From: Streptomyces sp. NRRL WC-3618
GTDB taxonomy: Bacteria > Actinomycetota > Actinomycetes > Streptomycetales > Streptomycetaceae
Length of the DNA: 55,441 nt
NCBI RefSeq assembly: GCF_001280005.1
Contig: NZ_LGDW01000437.1
Coordinates: forward strand, 1 to 55,441
Direction of reading: 5' to 3'
Below, piece after piece: positions 26,234-33,605 of this stretch. Position numbers and translations under genes: made by a program. The notes under the pieces were generated by a model. The model was not told the DNA's origin, did not search any database, and worked only from the letters and a program-made list of their open reading frames with translations. Every line of letters starts with the position of its first letter. Positions within the stretch are counted from its first letter, which is position 1.

Positions 26234-26884
26234 TTGGCCTGTGACCTGTGGCTGGTCCCACTCGTCGACGTGCTGTGCCACACCCCCGACAACCCCTTCG
26301 CCGAGGAACTCGCCCTCTACGACAAGGTGCTGGGCGAGGCAGGACTGCCACCGGTGCCGGTGTACTCGTACATGCCGGGGCTGTCCGGCGACGTGGGCCC
26401 CATCGCGGGCTTCGACTACGACGCGCTGCACTTCCTGCGCCGCGTGTACCTCCTCCAGGTGTGCGGGCTGCCGGTGACGCCGGTGGGCGAACTGGGCAGC
26501 GACTACGAGCAGTTGCTGGAGATGTTCGAGGCGACCGCCCAGCAGTCCCACCTGGTCTGGCACTACGACCACGCGGGCGCGTACGTCCCGGTGGACTTCC
26601 CGCACCCGCTCTCCAGCGACGAACTCCTGGCGGGGGGCGGCCCGTTGGGCTCGTCGCAAACCCTCCTGAGGGAGCTGGAGTTCGTGGCCCCCTCGATCGG
26701 CATCAACCCGTCGAACCCCCCGCTGGCCCCGGCCCCGCCGCTGACACCCACGTCACTGGAGGAACCGGCGGCACCGGCCCCGTACGACGACAGCCCGTTC
26801 GCCCGGGAACGGCACGTGTGGCTGGGACTCAACGCGGCGGCGACGCGGAGTCTTGCGCAGGGGTCGATGATCGTCTTCAGCTGA
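26234..26884 (+). CDS. Hypothetical protein starting at TTG
   Basis: 216 residues, soluble. The start is TTG 26234 with GAGGAG about 10 nt upstream; no ATG or GTG fits the folded start MACDLWLVPLVDVLCHTPDNPF. The N-terminal 110 residues look like a compact helical domain with many aromatic residues (YSYMPGLSGDVGPIAGFDYDALHFLRRVYLLQVCG) and a final HYDHAGAYVPVDFPHPL. A Pro-rich linker follows, then a short C-terminal end. I do not recognise the family. It follows the glycosyltransferase by 150 bp and is convergent with the next gene. Confidence 0.75.
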   Translation: MACDLWLVPLVDVLCHTPDNPFAEELALYDKVLGEAGLPPVPVYSYMPGLSGDVGPIAGFDYDALHFLRRVYLLQVCGLPVTPVGELGSDYEQLLEMFEATAQQSHLVWHYDHAGAYVPVDFPHPLSSDELLAGGGPLGSSQTLLRELEFVAPSIGINPSNPPLAPAPPLTPTSLEEPAAPAPYDDSPFARERHVWLGLNAAATRSLAQGSMIVFS

Positions 26885-26926
26885 GCGACGGGTGGCCGGG
26901 GCACGCTCGCTCTCGCTACCGCCCGC

Positions 26927-27217
26927 TCAGCGGATCTGGGAGAGACCCTTCTGCAGGTCGTCCGCGTTCATGATGGGCGTGTACGTGAGCTTGGCGTTGA
27001 ACTGGGTGAAGAACGGTTCGGCGCTGGGCGGGATCTCGGAGCTGTCCTTCATGTCGAGGATCAGCCAGCAGGTCCGGTACCCGTCCTCGGGACCGAAGTA
27101 CGCCGCCTCCGGCTTGAGGTGGTCGAGGGTCTCCTTCATCAGCTCCGGCAGCTTGCCGGTGCGTACCGACTCGTTGGCCTTCTCCGTGTCGAACTGCGCC
27201 TTGAGCATGACTCGCAT
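26927..27217 (-). CDS. Small alpha/beta-barrel-like hypothetical protein
   Basis: 96 residues from ATG 27217 after AAGGTGA. The sequence (MRVMLKAQFDTEKANESVRTGKLPELMKETLDHL, a YFGPEDGYRTCWLILDM strand, then FFTQFNAKLTYTPIMNADDLQKGL) looks like a dimeric ferredoxin-like barrel of the DUF3303/YciI sort. No catalytic residue stands out. It sits between a convergent gene and a toxin-antitoxin-like pair. Family assignment is tentative. Confidence 0.7.
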   Translation of the reverse strand: MRVMLKAQFDTEKANESVRTGKLPELMKETLDHLKPEAAYFGPEDGYRTCWLILDMKDSSEIPPSAEPFFTQFNAKLTYTPIMNADDLQKGLSQIR

Positions 27218-27373
27218 CGCATTCACCTTCCCTGACAGACAGGACACACCTGGGACGGTACGGACTCGTGCGATATCAGGATATGCCCGGCATCTCGGCT
27301 TGGCGCATCCGCCGAACAAGCACCCGGGGGCCCACGGTCTTTGAGGGCGCGGGCCCCTCCCTACGGGGGATGG

Positions 27374-27817
27374 CTACCGCTGGCGCGGCAGCCTGAGGGT
27401 GCGTACGAGGGGCATGTCCGCGTACAGATCGGGTTCGACGGTCAGTACGCGCCGGCCGTTCGGCCAGTCCACCGTCGGCCGGGACAGATGGACCGCGTGA
27501 CCGAGACGCCACTCCACCCCGTCACGCAGCAGCGCGCCCACGGTCGACGCGCCCGCGAAGTCCAGCTCGACGATCTCGACGGCGGGCAGGGCGCCGATGT
27601 GCTCGGCCAGCCCCTTGCGCATGCCGTCGGCGGCGGCGAGGCAGAGCGCGGGCACGTACACGTGGCGGGTGGGCCCGTGCTCGGTGTTCGACACGAACTG
27701 CGAGGCGAGCGAGTTGCCCGACCCGAGCGCCAGCAGCGCCGACTCGTCGAAGACGACACCGGTCGATCCCGACGGACCGGGCGATCCGGGCCTCCCGGCC
27801 CTCTTGGCGGCGCTCAC
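27374..27817 (-). CDS. PIN-like toxin candidate with altered active site
   Basis: 147 residues from GTG 27817, which overlaps the stop of the upstream gene (GTGA). After a 20-residue basic Gly/Pro-rich leader comes VVFDESALLALGSGNSLASQFV, resembling the first PIN motif (Asp24). The C-terminal part GHAVHLSRPTV...GRRVLTVEPDLYADMP mirrors the usual 'DALHLATA...GxxLLTxDxxF', but His replaces the third acidic residue and Glu the last one. It would be the toxin half of a VapBC-like pair; whether it is an active nuclease is doubtful. A divergent non-PIN fold cannot be excluded. Confidence 0.6.
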   Translation of the reverse strand: MSAAKRAGRPGSPGPSGSTGVVFDESALLALGSGNSLASQFVSNTEHGPTRHVYVPALCLAAADGMRKGLAEHIGALPAVEIVELDFAGASTVGALLRDGVEWRLGHAVHLSRPTVDWPNGRRVLTVEPDLYADMPLVRTLRLPRQR

Positions 27818-28077
27818 AGGCTCTCCACCTCCTGTCCGGCCTCCAGGTCCTGCCACACCTTCTCGACCCGGTCGTGGTCCTCGTCGGTGAGGGTCACGCC
27901 GAAGTGCGTCTCGCAGTACGCCTTGGTCTCCTCGTACCGCTTCCGCAGCTCCTCCTGCGTGGGCGTGGCCCCCGCGAGCTCGGCGATCAGGTCGCGCATG
28001 GTCATCCCTCGCTCGCGGGCGAGCATCATGAGGCGGTCACGGACTGCGGGGTCGACCTTGACGGTGGTGTCAGTCAT
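27814..28077 (-). CDS. Ribbon-helix-helix antitoxin-like protein
   Basis: 87 residues from ATG 28077. The N-terminus MTDTTVKVDPAVRDRLMMLARERGMTMRDLIAEL is a typical ribbon-helix-helix DNA-binding unit. The rest (EELRKRYEETKAYCETHFGVTLTDEDHDRVEKVWQDLE) is acidic and helical, suited to wrapping a partner. It is the first gene of the pair and overlaps the toxin-like gene by 4 nt. A perfect palindrome lies just upstream, consistent with autorepression. Confidence 0.8.
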   Translation of the reverse strand: MTDTTVKVDPAVRDRLMMLARERGMTMRDLIAELAGATPTQEELRKRYEETKAYCETHFGVTLTDEDHDRVEKVWQDLEAGQEVESL

Positions 28078-28084
28078 GACCAAA

Positions 28085-28101
28085 GTATACCGTCGGTATA
28101 C
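28085..28101. promoter_or_regulatory. 17-bp palindromic operator of the antitoxin-like gene
   Basis: GTATACCG-T-CGGTATAC is perfectly symmetric. The same bases also form a direct repeat, GTATACCGTC at 28085-28094 and 28096-28105. It sits 8-24 bp before the antitoxin ATG and includes TATACC, which could be the -10 element on either strand. Ribbon-helix-helix antitoxins bind such sites, so autoregulation is likely. Confidence 0.75.
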
Positions 28102-28191
28102 CGTCTCGGGCCGCTCTAGCAATGCGGTCATCCTGTTCCCTTCCGGGTGGTAGGCCTGGCCGCACGGACGTACGACCAGGAGTCTGCGGGC

Positions 28192-28358
28192 CTACGCGGG
28201 CAGCGCCCGCCCCTGCAGCAGCGCGCGGGCCAGCGCACCGCCGCGCCGCGCGGCCTCGCGGTAGCCGGGCGCGAAGCCGCCCCCACGGGCACAAGGAAGT
28301 AGACGGCGCGACTCCCGTTCGCCTCCCGCACGACCGGCCCCGGCACCCCGCCGGTCAT
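28192..28358 (-). pseudogene. Possible short frameshifted gene
   Basis: From ATG 28358 the frame reads MTGGVPGPVVREANGSRAVY then FLVPVG, and then becomes nonsense-like. A one-base shift at the C-run 28280-28284 continues it as GGFAPGYREAARRGGALARA and ends at TAG 28194. Both halves have normal Streptomyces codon bias, which supports a single ~55-residue gene broken by a frameshift or a base-calling error. I do not recognise the family. Its start is 7 bp from a regulatory inverted repeat. Confidence 0.4.
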
Positions 28359-28364
28359 CCGCGC

Positions 28365-28428
28365 CTTGTATCGAGCATTTGACACAAGATCCCGACCGGG
28401 GCATCTTGTATCCACCACTTGATACAAG
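28365..28428. promoter_or_regulatory. Twin CTTGTATC-N8-GATACAAG operators
   Basis: Site 1 is CTTGTATC (28365-28372), 8 nt, GACACAAG (28381-28388), one mismatch. Site 2 is CTTGTATC (28405-28412), 8 nt, GATACAAG (28421-28428), perfect. The sites are exactly 40 bp apart, about four helical turns. They lie 22 bp upstream of the membrane-protein gene whose operon encodes a YtrA-type GntR regulator, and face the broken gene on the other side. Autoregulation by that GntR protein is the simplest reading. Confidence 0.8.
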
Positions 28429-28450
28429 ACGATCTGGGGGGATCTCCAAA

Positions 28451-29254
28451 ATGCTCGACATGCTCGACACCGTCCCGCTCCGGTCCCGGATCCTCGACCA
28501 CGCCGAGTACTACGCCCGCTGGTCCGGTCTGGCCATCGGCCTCGTGGTCGCGCAGGGGTTGTCCACGCTGGGGGACGTCGAGTTCGAGCAGCGCGTCGTG
28601 TTCTGCATCACCGCCTTCGGCCTGTGCGCCGTGGCCGGTGTCCTGCTCGCCGACGCCCTGACCCTGCGCCCCCAGGAGGCGGTGCGCACCGCGAGTCTCG
28701 CCCCGCGCCTGGTCAGGAACCATGTGCCGCCACGCATGGGCCCCCTGATCGCCCTCCAGGGCGTCTCCCTCGTCGCCCTGCTGGCGATCACGGCCGCGAC
28801 GGCCTCCGTCGACCCCGACCGCATATTCAGCACGGGCAAGGTCCTCCACGTCACCTGCAACGGAATGCGCGCGCCCCTCGGCCCCTGGCCCGGCCTGTAC
28901 TACAGCCTCCCGATGTTCGGCGCGCTCGCCGTCGCCACCCCCACCTGTGTCTGGGCCCTGCGCCGCATCGCCGACGGCCCGGGCGAGGAACAGCAGCGCC
29001 GTGACCGCGCGTGGGCGGTCACCGGGGCCTGGGGCCTGCTGGTGTCGAGCCAGCAGCTGTACGCCGTACTGATGGTCACCGTCTCACTGACGGAGACGGG
29101 CTGCGCAGGCGCGCTGGGCGCCCTCACCTTCTGGGTGTTCTACCCCCTGGCCCTGCTGAACCTCTTCACCGTCGGCTGGTCCCTGGTCACCGTGGTCGCC
29201 CCCCGCGCGGTCGAGAACGAGACGGCCGAGGACGGGACCGGCAGCGATGAGTGA
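28451..29254 (+). CDS. Polytopic membrane protein in a GntR/YtrA operon
   Basis: 267 residues from ATG 28451 (MLDMLDTVPL). About six hydrophobic segments are visible, for example GLAIGLVVAQGLSTL, VVFCITAFGLCAVAGVLLA, PLIALQGVSLVALLAITAA, LPMFGALAVATPTCVWAL and LTFWVFYPLALLNLFTVGW. No transporter signature is recognised. Its end overlaps the GntR gene by 8 nt (ATGAGTGA). YtrA-type regulators usually control membrane proteins or ABC exporters in their own operon, so this is the probable regulated product. Confidence 0.8.
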   Translation: MLDMLDTVPLRSRILDHAEYYARWSGLAIGLVVAQGLSTLGDVEFEQRVVFCITAFGLCAVAGVLLADALTLRPQEAVRTASLAPRLVRNHVPPRMGPLIALQGVSLVALLAITAATASVDPDRIFSTGKVLHVTCNGMRAPLGPWPGLYYSLPMFGALAVATPTCVWALRRIADGPGEEQQRRDRAWAVTGAWGLLVSSQQLYAVLMVTVSLTETGCAGALGALTFWVFYPLALLNLFTVGWSLVTVVAPRAVENETAEDGTGSDE

Positions 29255-29711
29255 CCCCGCCGTCCGGGTCGACACCACCAGCCAGGTACCGCCGTACGAG
29301 CAGATCCGCGCCCAGCTGGCCGCGCTGATCCGCACCGGCCGACTGGTCGCCGGAGAGCGCCTGCCGACCGTGCGCCAGCTCGCCACCGACCTCGGTCTGG
29401 CACCGGGCACCGTGGCCCGCGCCTACCGGGCGCTGGAAGCCGCCGAGTTGATCCGTACCCGCCGTGGCGCGGGCACCCGGGTCGCGGCGCTCCCGTCCGA
29501 ACCGTACGCGCACGATGCGGACCAACTCACCACCCTGGCCCGGGACTTCACCTCCGCCGCCCGAGCACTCGGCGCCGACACCGAGGACATCCTGACCGCC
29601 GTCCGGGACGCTCTGGACCCGGGTCCGACGTCCCCGTCGGCCACCGCCGCCGGCCGAACAGGCGGTGACCCCAAGACGGCCGGCGTCGGCGCGAGTCGCC
29701 GCACTTCGTAG
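29247..29711 (+). CDS. GntR-family regulator, YtrA-like
   Basis: 154 residues. Winged-helix head PPYEQIRAQLAALIRTGRLVAGERLPTVRQLATDLGLAPGTVARAYRALEAAELIRTRRGAGTRV, followed by only a short C-terminal helix region, as in the YtrA subfamily. There is no ligand domain of FCD or UTRA type. The short tail (PTSPSATAAGRTGGDPK) is low-complexity. Translationally coupled to the membrane protein. Twin palindromes upstream of the operon are the likely binding sites. Confidence 0.88.
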   Translation: MSDPAVRVDTTSQVPPYEQIRAQLAALIRTGRLVAGERLPTVRQLATDLGLAPGTVARAYRALEAAELIRTRRGAGTRVAALPSEPYAHDADQLTTLARDFTSAARALGADTEDILTAVRDALDPGPTSPSATAAGRTGGDPKTAGVGASRRTS

Positions 29712-29750
29712 GGCTGTAGGGCTGTAGCCGGTCGGCAGAGATCCGCCCGT

Positions 29751-30425
29751 TCAGACGCTCCGCGCGCTGATGTCACCGTGGCTGGTGGTCGCCCGGATGG
29801 TGAGCGGGGATTCGGCGCCCTCGGTGTTCTGGAGCCCGTTGTCGATGCGGCCGTACGAGGTGCCCGCGTCCAGGGACGCGGAGACCCCGCGCGCGGCGCC
29901 CACCGAGATGTCGCCGGACTCGGTGCGCAGGGTGACCGTGCCGCGTACCGCCTCGGTGATGCGGAGGTCGCCCTTCTGGGTGCGGAGTTCACCGGGGCCA
30001 CCCATGCGGCCGACCGTGATGTCGCCGGCCTGGAGGGTGAGGCGGGCACCCTCGGTCTCGTCGAGCTTGACCGTGCCCTGGGCGCACTCGTAGGTGACGT
30101 CGCCGAGCCGTCCCACGCCCCGGAGTTCCGCGCTGGCCGCCTTCGCCTCGACGCGGGAACCGGCGGGCAGTTGGACGGTCACCTCGACCGACCCGGAGTT
30201 GCCGAGGATGCGGTTCTTCGCCGGTGCGGCCTCGATCCGCAGGACGCCGTCGCCGTCGTAGGCGACCGTGATCTGCTCCGCCGCCTTCACGTCGCGGCTC
30301 GACGAGGCGCTGGCCGGCCGGACCTCGACGGTGGTGTCCGCGCGGTCGGCGGCGATGAACTGGATGCGTCCCGCAGGGATGTCGAGGCGGGCGAGGATCG
30401 GGGCGGTGGTGTCGAACTTCTGCAT
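29751..30425 (-). CDS. DUF4097 beta-strand repeat protein
   Basis: 224 residues from ATG 30425 (MQKFDTTAPI). The chain is an all-beta repeat of short strands such as ISVGAARGVSASLDAGTSYGRID and LTIRATTSHGDISARSV, typical of DUF4097 'putative adhesin' proteins. No signal peptide or membrane helix is visible, so it is probably cytosolic. It is divergent from a two-headed regulator gene with shared TTGCGTTSCAAT sites between, which suggests it is the main target of that regulator. Confidence 0.88.
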   Translation of the reverse strand: MQKFDTTAPILARLDIPAGRIQFIAADRADTTVEVRPASASSSRDVKAAEQITVAYDGDGVLRIEAAPAKNRILGNSGSVEVTVQLPAGSRVEAKAASAELRGVGRLGDVTYECAQGTVKLDETEGARLTLQAGDITVGRMGGPGELRTQKGDLRITEAVRGTVTLRTESGDISVGAARGVSASLDAGTSYGRIDNGLQNTEGAESPLTIRATTSHGDISARSV

Positions 30426-30480
30426 TGCGATCTCCTTGACCGGGCTTCGCGTTGTCGTTTCGAACAATGGAAAAGCTACG

Positions 30481-30609
30481 TTGCGTTCCAATATTCAGCA
30501 ACTAACTCGTTGCACGAGATCAGCATCATCACAGGTTGAAGGCGAGTTTTCATTGCAATGATTTCCGATGTAACGCAACACGGGACACCCTTGCGTTGCA
30601 ATGCAATGG
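30481..30609. promoter_or_regulatory. Repeated TTGCGTTSCAAT operator sites
   Basis: TTGCGTTCCAAT at 30481-30492 recurs as TTGCGTTGCAAT at 30591-30602, continuing as GCAATGG. An inverted copy of the left part, TAACGCAA, is at 30571-30578, and the palindrome CATTGCAATG is at 30551-30560. TTGC/GCAA half-sites are strongly enriched in this 130 bp between the DUF4097 and regulator starts. The stretch is also more AT-rich than its surroundings, as expected for a divergent promoter. Confidence 0.7.
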
Positions 30610-30675
30610 ACGTGAACGCTATGGTCGGGGCGCCCCGCACCCAGTACCAGCACCAGTCCACCAAGGAGACCCCCG

Positions 30676-31419
30676 ATGCCGGGAGGCAGGCTCACCCAGT
30701 CCGAACGTCAGCAGATCGCGCTGGGGCTGGCCGACGGCCTGGCCTACGCCGAGATCGCCCGGCGTCTCGACCGCCCGACCTCCACCGTCACGCGCGAGGT
30801 GATGCGCAACGGCGGCCCCACCGCCTACCGCGCCGACGTCGCCCACCGCGCCACCGAACGCCGCGCCCACCGGCGCAGGACCACCGCGCCCCGGGGGCCG
30901 CAGGCGCCGGCCCCTGCCTACGGACGTGACCCCGAGGCCGTACGCGAGTACGAGGAGGTGTTCACGGCCGTCCTCACCGCGTCGGGCATGCCCACGATGA
31001 TGTCCCGGGTGATGGCCTGCCTCACCCTCACCGACTCCGGCAGCCTCACCGCGGCCGAGCTCGTCCAGCGCCTCGACATCAGCCCGGCGTCCGTGTCCAA
31101 GGCGATCACGTTCCTGGAGAGCCAGGGCATGGTCCGCCGGGAACCGGGCGAACGCCGCCGCGAGCGTTACGTCGTCGACGACGACATCTGGTACGAGTCG
31201 ATGATGGCCAGCGCCCGGTCGACCGCCCAGATCGTCGGCATCGCGCGACAGGGCGTCGGCGTCCTCGGCTCCGGCACCCCGGCCGCCGCCCGCCTGGAGA
31301 ACATCGCCCGCTTCCTCGACTTCGTCTCCGAGAGCATCGCCCGCGCCGCGGAACAGGCCCGCGAAATCCTGCACACGAAACCCGCGCCGCCGGACAGAGA
31401 CAACGACGCGACCAGGTGA
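30676..31419 (+). CDS. Two-headed GbsR/MarR-like regulator
   Basis: 247 residues from ATG 30676 after AAGGAG. The N-terminus (MPGGRLTQSERQQIALGLADGLAYAEIARRLDRPTSTVTREV) is an IS30/resolvase-like helix-turn-helix. The C-terminal domain (about 90-235) is a GbsR/MarR-type winged helix with LTAAELVQRLDISPASVSKAITFLESQGMVRREPGERRRERYVVDDDIWYESM. Two independent DNA-binding units in one chain could read composite sites, and the divergent region holds two different repeat motifs. The DUF4097 gene is the probable target. Confidence 0.85.
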   Translation: MPGGRLTQSERQQIALGLADGLAYAEIARRLDRPTSTVTREVMRNGGPTAYRADVAHRATERRAHRRRTTAPRGPQAPAPAYGRDPEAVREYEEVFTAVLTASGMPTMMSRVMACLTLTDSGSLTAAELVQRLDISPASVSKAITFLESQGMVRREPGERRRERYVVDDDIWYESMMASARSTAQIVGIARQGVGVLGSGTPAAARLENIARFLDFVSESIARAAEQAREILHTKPAPPDRDNDATR

Positions 31420-31523
31420 CGCCCGACAGGTCCTGGGAATGCGTCACCTTCCGGCAGACCGCGCCCCTCCCCCGGGGACGCGTCCGCATAATGACACAGG
31501 CCACTGACGGTGAAGCCGGCCCC

Positions 31524-33350
31524 TCAGGCCGGGAACACCGCCGTCCCGCCCTGCGTCAGCTTCCAGTTGGTGACCGCGAAGTCGGCGGGGTTCAGGGTGC
31601 CCTTCGTCGTCACGTAGTCGATCATCAGCTGGCGGATCTCGTTCGTCGAGCTGTACGCGATGGCCGCGCCGGCGATGTGCGGGTAGCCGCTGCCGCCGTT
31701 GGCGCGGTAGTTGTTCACCGCGACCACGAAGACCTGGTCGGCGGCGACCGGCGCGCCCTTGTAGGAGAGGTTCTTGATCCGGGACCCCTCCGGCGCGGCG
31801 ATGTCGATCTCGTAGTCGACGCCGGCGGCCGTGTCGTACATGTAGTCCCAGAAGTTGTTGGCGTTCGTCACCGTCGCGGTGTCGACGGCGGTGCCCACCG
31901 GGACCTGGTGGTAGTACCGCGCCGCGAACTCCAGGTAGTCCTTGAGCTGGGCGCCCGTCAGCTTCTTGCCGTACAGGGTGTTGTCGTAGATGTAGAGCCC
32001 GGCGACGTCACGGATGGTGACATCCCCCTTGGGAATGTCCGCGCTGCGGCTGAAGGGCGCGGCGACGGAGATCAGCGGGAGGGCGGCGTCCGCCGTGGAG
32101 AGGCCGGTGGCGACGGCGGCCATCTGGACCTGGTGGATGAAGTCCATGACGGGGACGTCCTTCCAGCACGCCTCCGCCGCCGACAGGTCCGCCGTACACG
32201 TGCCGACAGCCGTGTTGACGTACTTCACGACGAGATCGTGGTCGGCCTTGAGCAGCTTGGTGATCTGCTCGTCCTCGGGGACCGCGTTGCTGTTGAGGGT
32301 CTTCGACTTGGTGCTGGTCACCTTCCACTGGCCGCGCTCGAGTTCGAGCTCGAAGTCGAAGACGGTCAGGCGCATGCCGTAGCAGTACGGCTCGGAGAGG
32401 ACCACGTCCTTGCCGGTCTCCTTGTTCGTCACCGTGTAGGACGACACCTCGGTGTGCGTGTGCCCGACGAGGATCGCGTCGATCCCGGGCACCTGCTCCG
32501 CCACCAGGTTCGACGCGTTCTCGACGTACGGCAGCTCGTTCCCGTACGACGAACTGCCGTCCAGGCCCGAGTGATCCGTGAGGAAGACGACGTCACAGCC
32601 GAGGGCGCGCATGCGCGGGACGTACTTCTTCGCCTGCTCGACAAGCCCCGTGAACGACATCTTCCCGGCGACGTTGTCCTTGTCCCACAGGGCGATTCCG
32701 GGGTTCGTGAGGCCGAGGATGCCGACCTTGATGTCCGGCGCGCCGGGGACCCGGATGCGCTTGACGGTGTACGGCTGAAAGGCGGGCCGGAGCGTCTTCG
32801 CGTCGAGCGCGTTCGCGGCGAGGAGCGGGAAACGGCACTGGCTCTCGAACTTGCGGAGGGTGTCGATGCCGTAGTTGAACTCGTGGTTGCCGAGGGCGGC
32901 GGCGTCGTACTGCATGGCGTTCATGGCGACGGCCATGGGGTGCTCAGGGGCCCGCTTGCCCTTGGTGCCTGCTCCCGTGATCGGGTCCACGCGCGCGTAG
33001 TAGTACGCCAGTGACGTGCCCTGGATGATGTCGCCGGCGTCGACGAGCAGGACGCGGTCCGCGCCCTTCTCCGCGCGCTGCTGCTTGATGAGCGTGGCCA
33101 CGCGGGCGACGCCGACCGAGTTGCCGGCCTTGTCCTTGTAGGGGGCGTCCGTGTAGTAGTCCCAGTCGAAGACGTGGCTGTGCAGGTCGGTGGTGCCCAG
33201 GATGGAGAAGGACCAGGTGCGGGGCGGCTTGCAGTGGCGTTCGGCGGCCTGCGCGGGCGCGGCCCCGACGGTCCCGGCAGCGGCCACGGCGGCACCGGCG
33301 ACCGCCGACGTGTGCATGAACTGACGGCGGTCCATGGGTGAAACGGGCAT
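31524..33350 (-). CDS. Tat-exported bifunctional metallophosphatase / 5'-nucleotidase
   Basis: 608 residues from ATG 33350 after AGGAG. The signal is of twin-arginine type (DRRQFMHTSAVAGAAVAAAG). The metallophosphatase domain shows TTDLHSH, LLVDAGDIIQGT, ALGNHEFNYG and VGHTHTEV. The C-terminal 5'-nucleotidase domain covers about 390-608, with ISVAAPFSRSADIPKGDVTIRDVAGLYIYDNTLY and VNNYRANGGSGYP. It probably hydrolyses external 2',3'-cyclic nucleotides and nucleotides for phosphate and nucleoside scavenging. In-frame codons upstream of 33350 lack support. Confidence 0.95.
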   Translation of the reverse strand: MPVSPMDRRQFMHTSAVAGAAVAAAGTVGAAPAQAAERHCKPPRTWSFSILGTTDLHSHVFDWDYYTDAPYKDKAGNSVGVARVATLIKQQRAEKGADRVLLVDAGDIIQGTSLAYYYARVDPITGAGTKGKRAPEHPMAVAMNAMQYDAAALGNHEFNYGIDTLRKFESQCRFPLLAANALDAKTLRPAFQPYTVKRIRVPGAPDIKVGILGLTNPGIALWDKDNVAGKMSFTGLVEQAKKYVPRMRALGCDVVFLTDHSGLDGSSSYGNELPYVENASNLVAEQVPGIDAILVGHTHTEVSSYTVTNKETGKDVVLSEPYCYGMRLTVFDFELELERGQWKVTSTKSKTLNSNAVPEDEQITKLLKADHDLVVKYVNTAVGTCTADLSAAEACWKDVPVMDFIHQVQMAAVATGLSTADAALPLISVAAPFSRSADIPKGDVTIRDVAGLYIYDNTLYGKKLTGAQLKDYLEFAARYYHQVPVGTAVDTATVTNANNFWDYMYDTAAGVDYEIDIAAPEGSRIKNLSYKGAPVAADQVFVVAVNNYRANGGSGYPHIAGAAIAYSSTNEIRQLMIDYVTTKGTLNPADFAVTNWKLTQGGTAVFPA

Positions 33351-33474
33351 GGGGGAACTCCTGAGCAGTCGGGGGCTACACGCGTAGATCGTGCTGGCAC
33401 GCCGACCTTTCGAGAACCAAGAACAGGCCATGACACGCCATGTCCGGGTCAATTCAAGGGAGACGGGAGGACCC

Positions 33475-33561
33475 ATGCGGTCCCGTTCATCTCGCGGAAA
33501 CCTTCTGGCTGTGAGGGCCTGGGAGATCCAGAGGAACGGCCGACACACCGTGCGCGCTTGA
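33475..33561 (+). CDS. Possible small 28-residue protein
   Basis: ATG 33475 is preceded by a good GGGAGG ribosome site at suitable spacing. The frame reads MRSRSSRGNLLAVRAWEIQR then NGRHTVRA and stops at TGA 33559. The peptide is very basic. It lies in the 255-bp gap upstream of the Uma2 gene. Nothing but the ribosome site supports it, so it may instead be a leader or chance. Confidence 0.2.
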   Translation: MRSRSSRGNLLAVRAWEIQRNGRHTVRA

Positions 33562-33605
33562 CTACGCTGTGTGGCAGCTGGCCAGTCTCAGGGGAAGGGC
33601 GCATC

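Noticed and set aside
30676..30800. IS30 transposase fragment suggested by the N-terminal helix-turn-helix
   Set aside because: It is joined in frame to an intact MarR-type domain with its own ribosome site and divergent promoter; no terminal repeats are seen.
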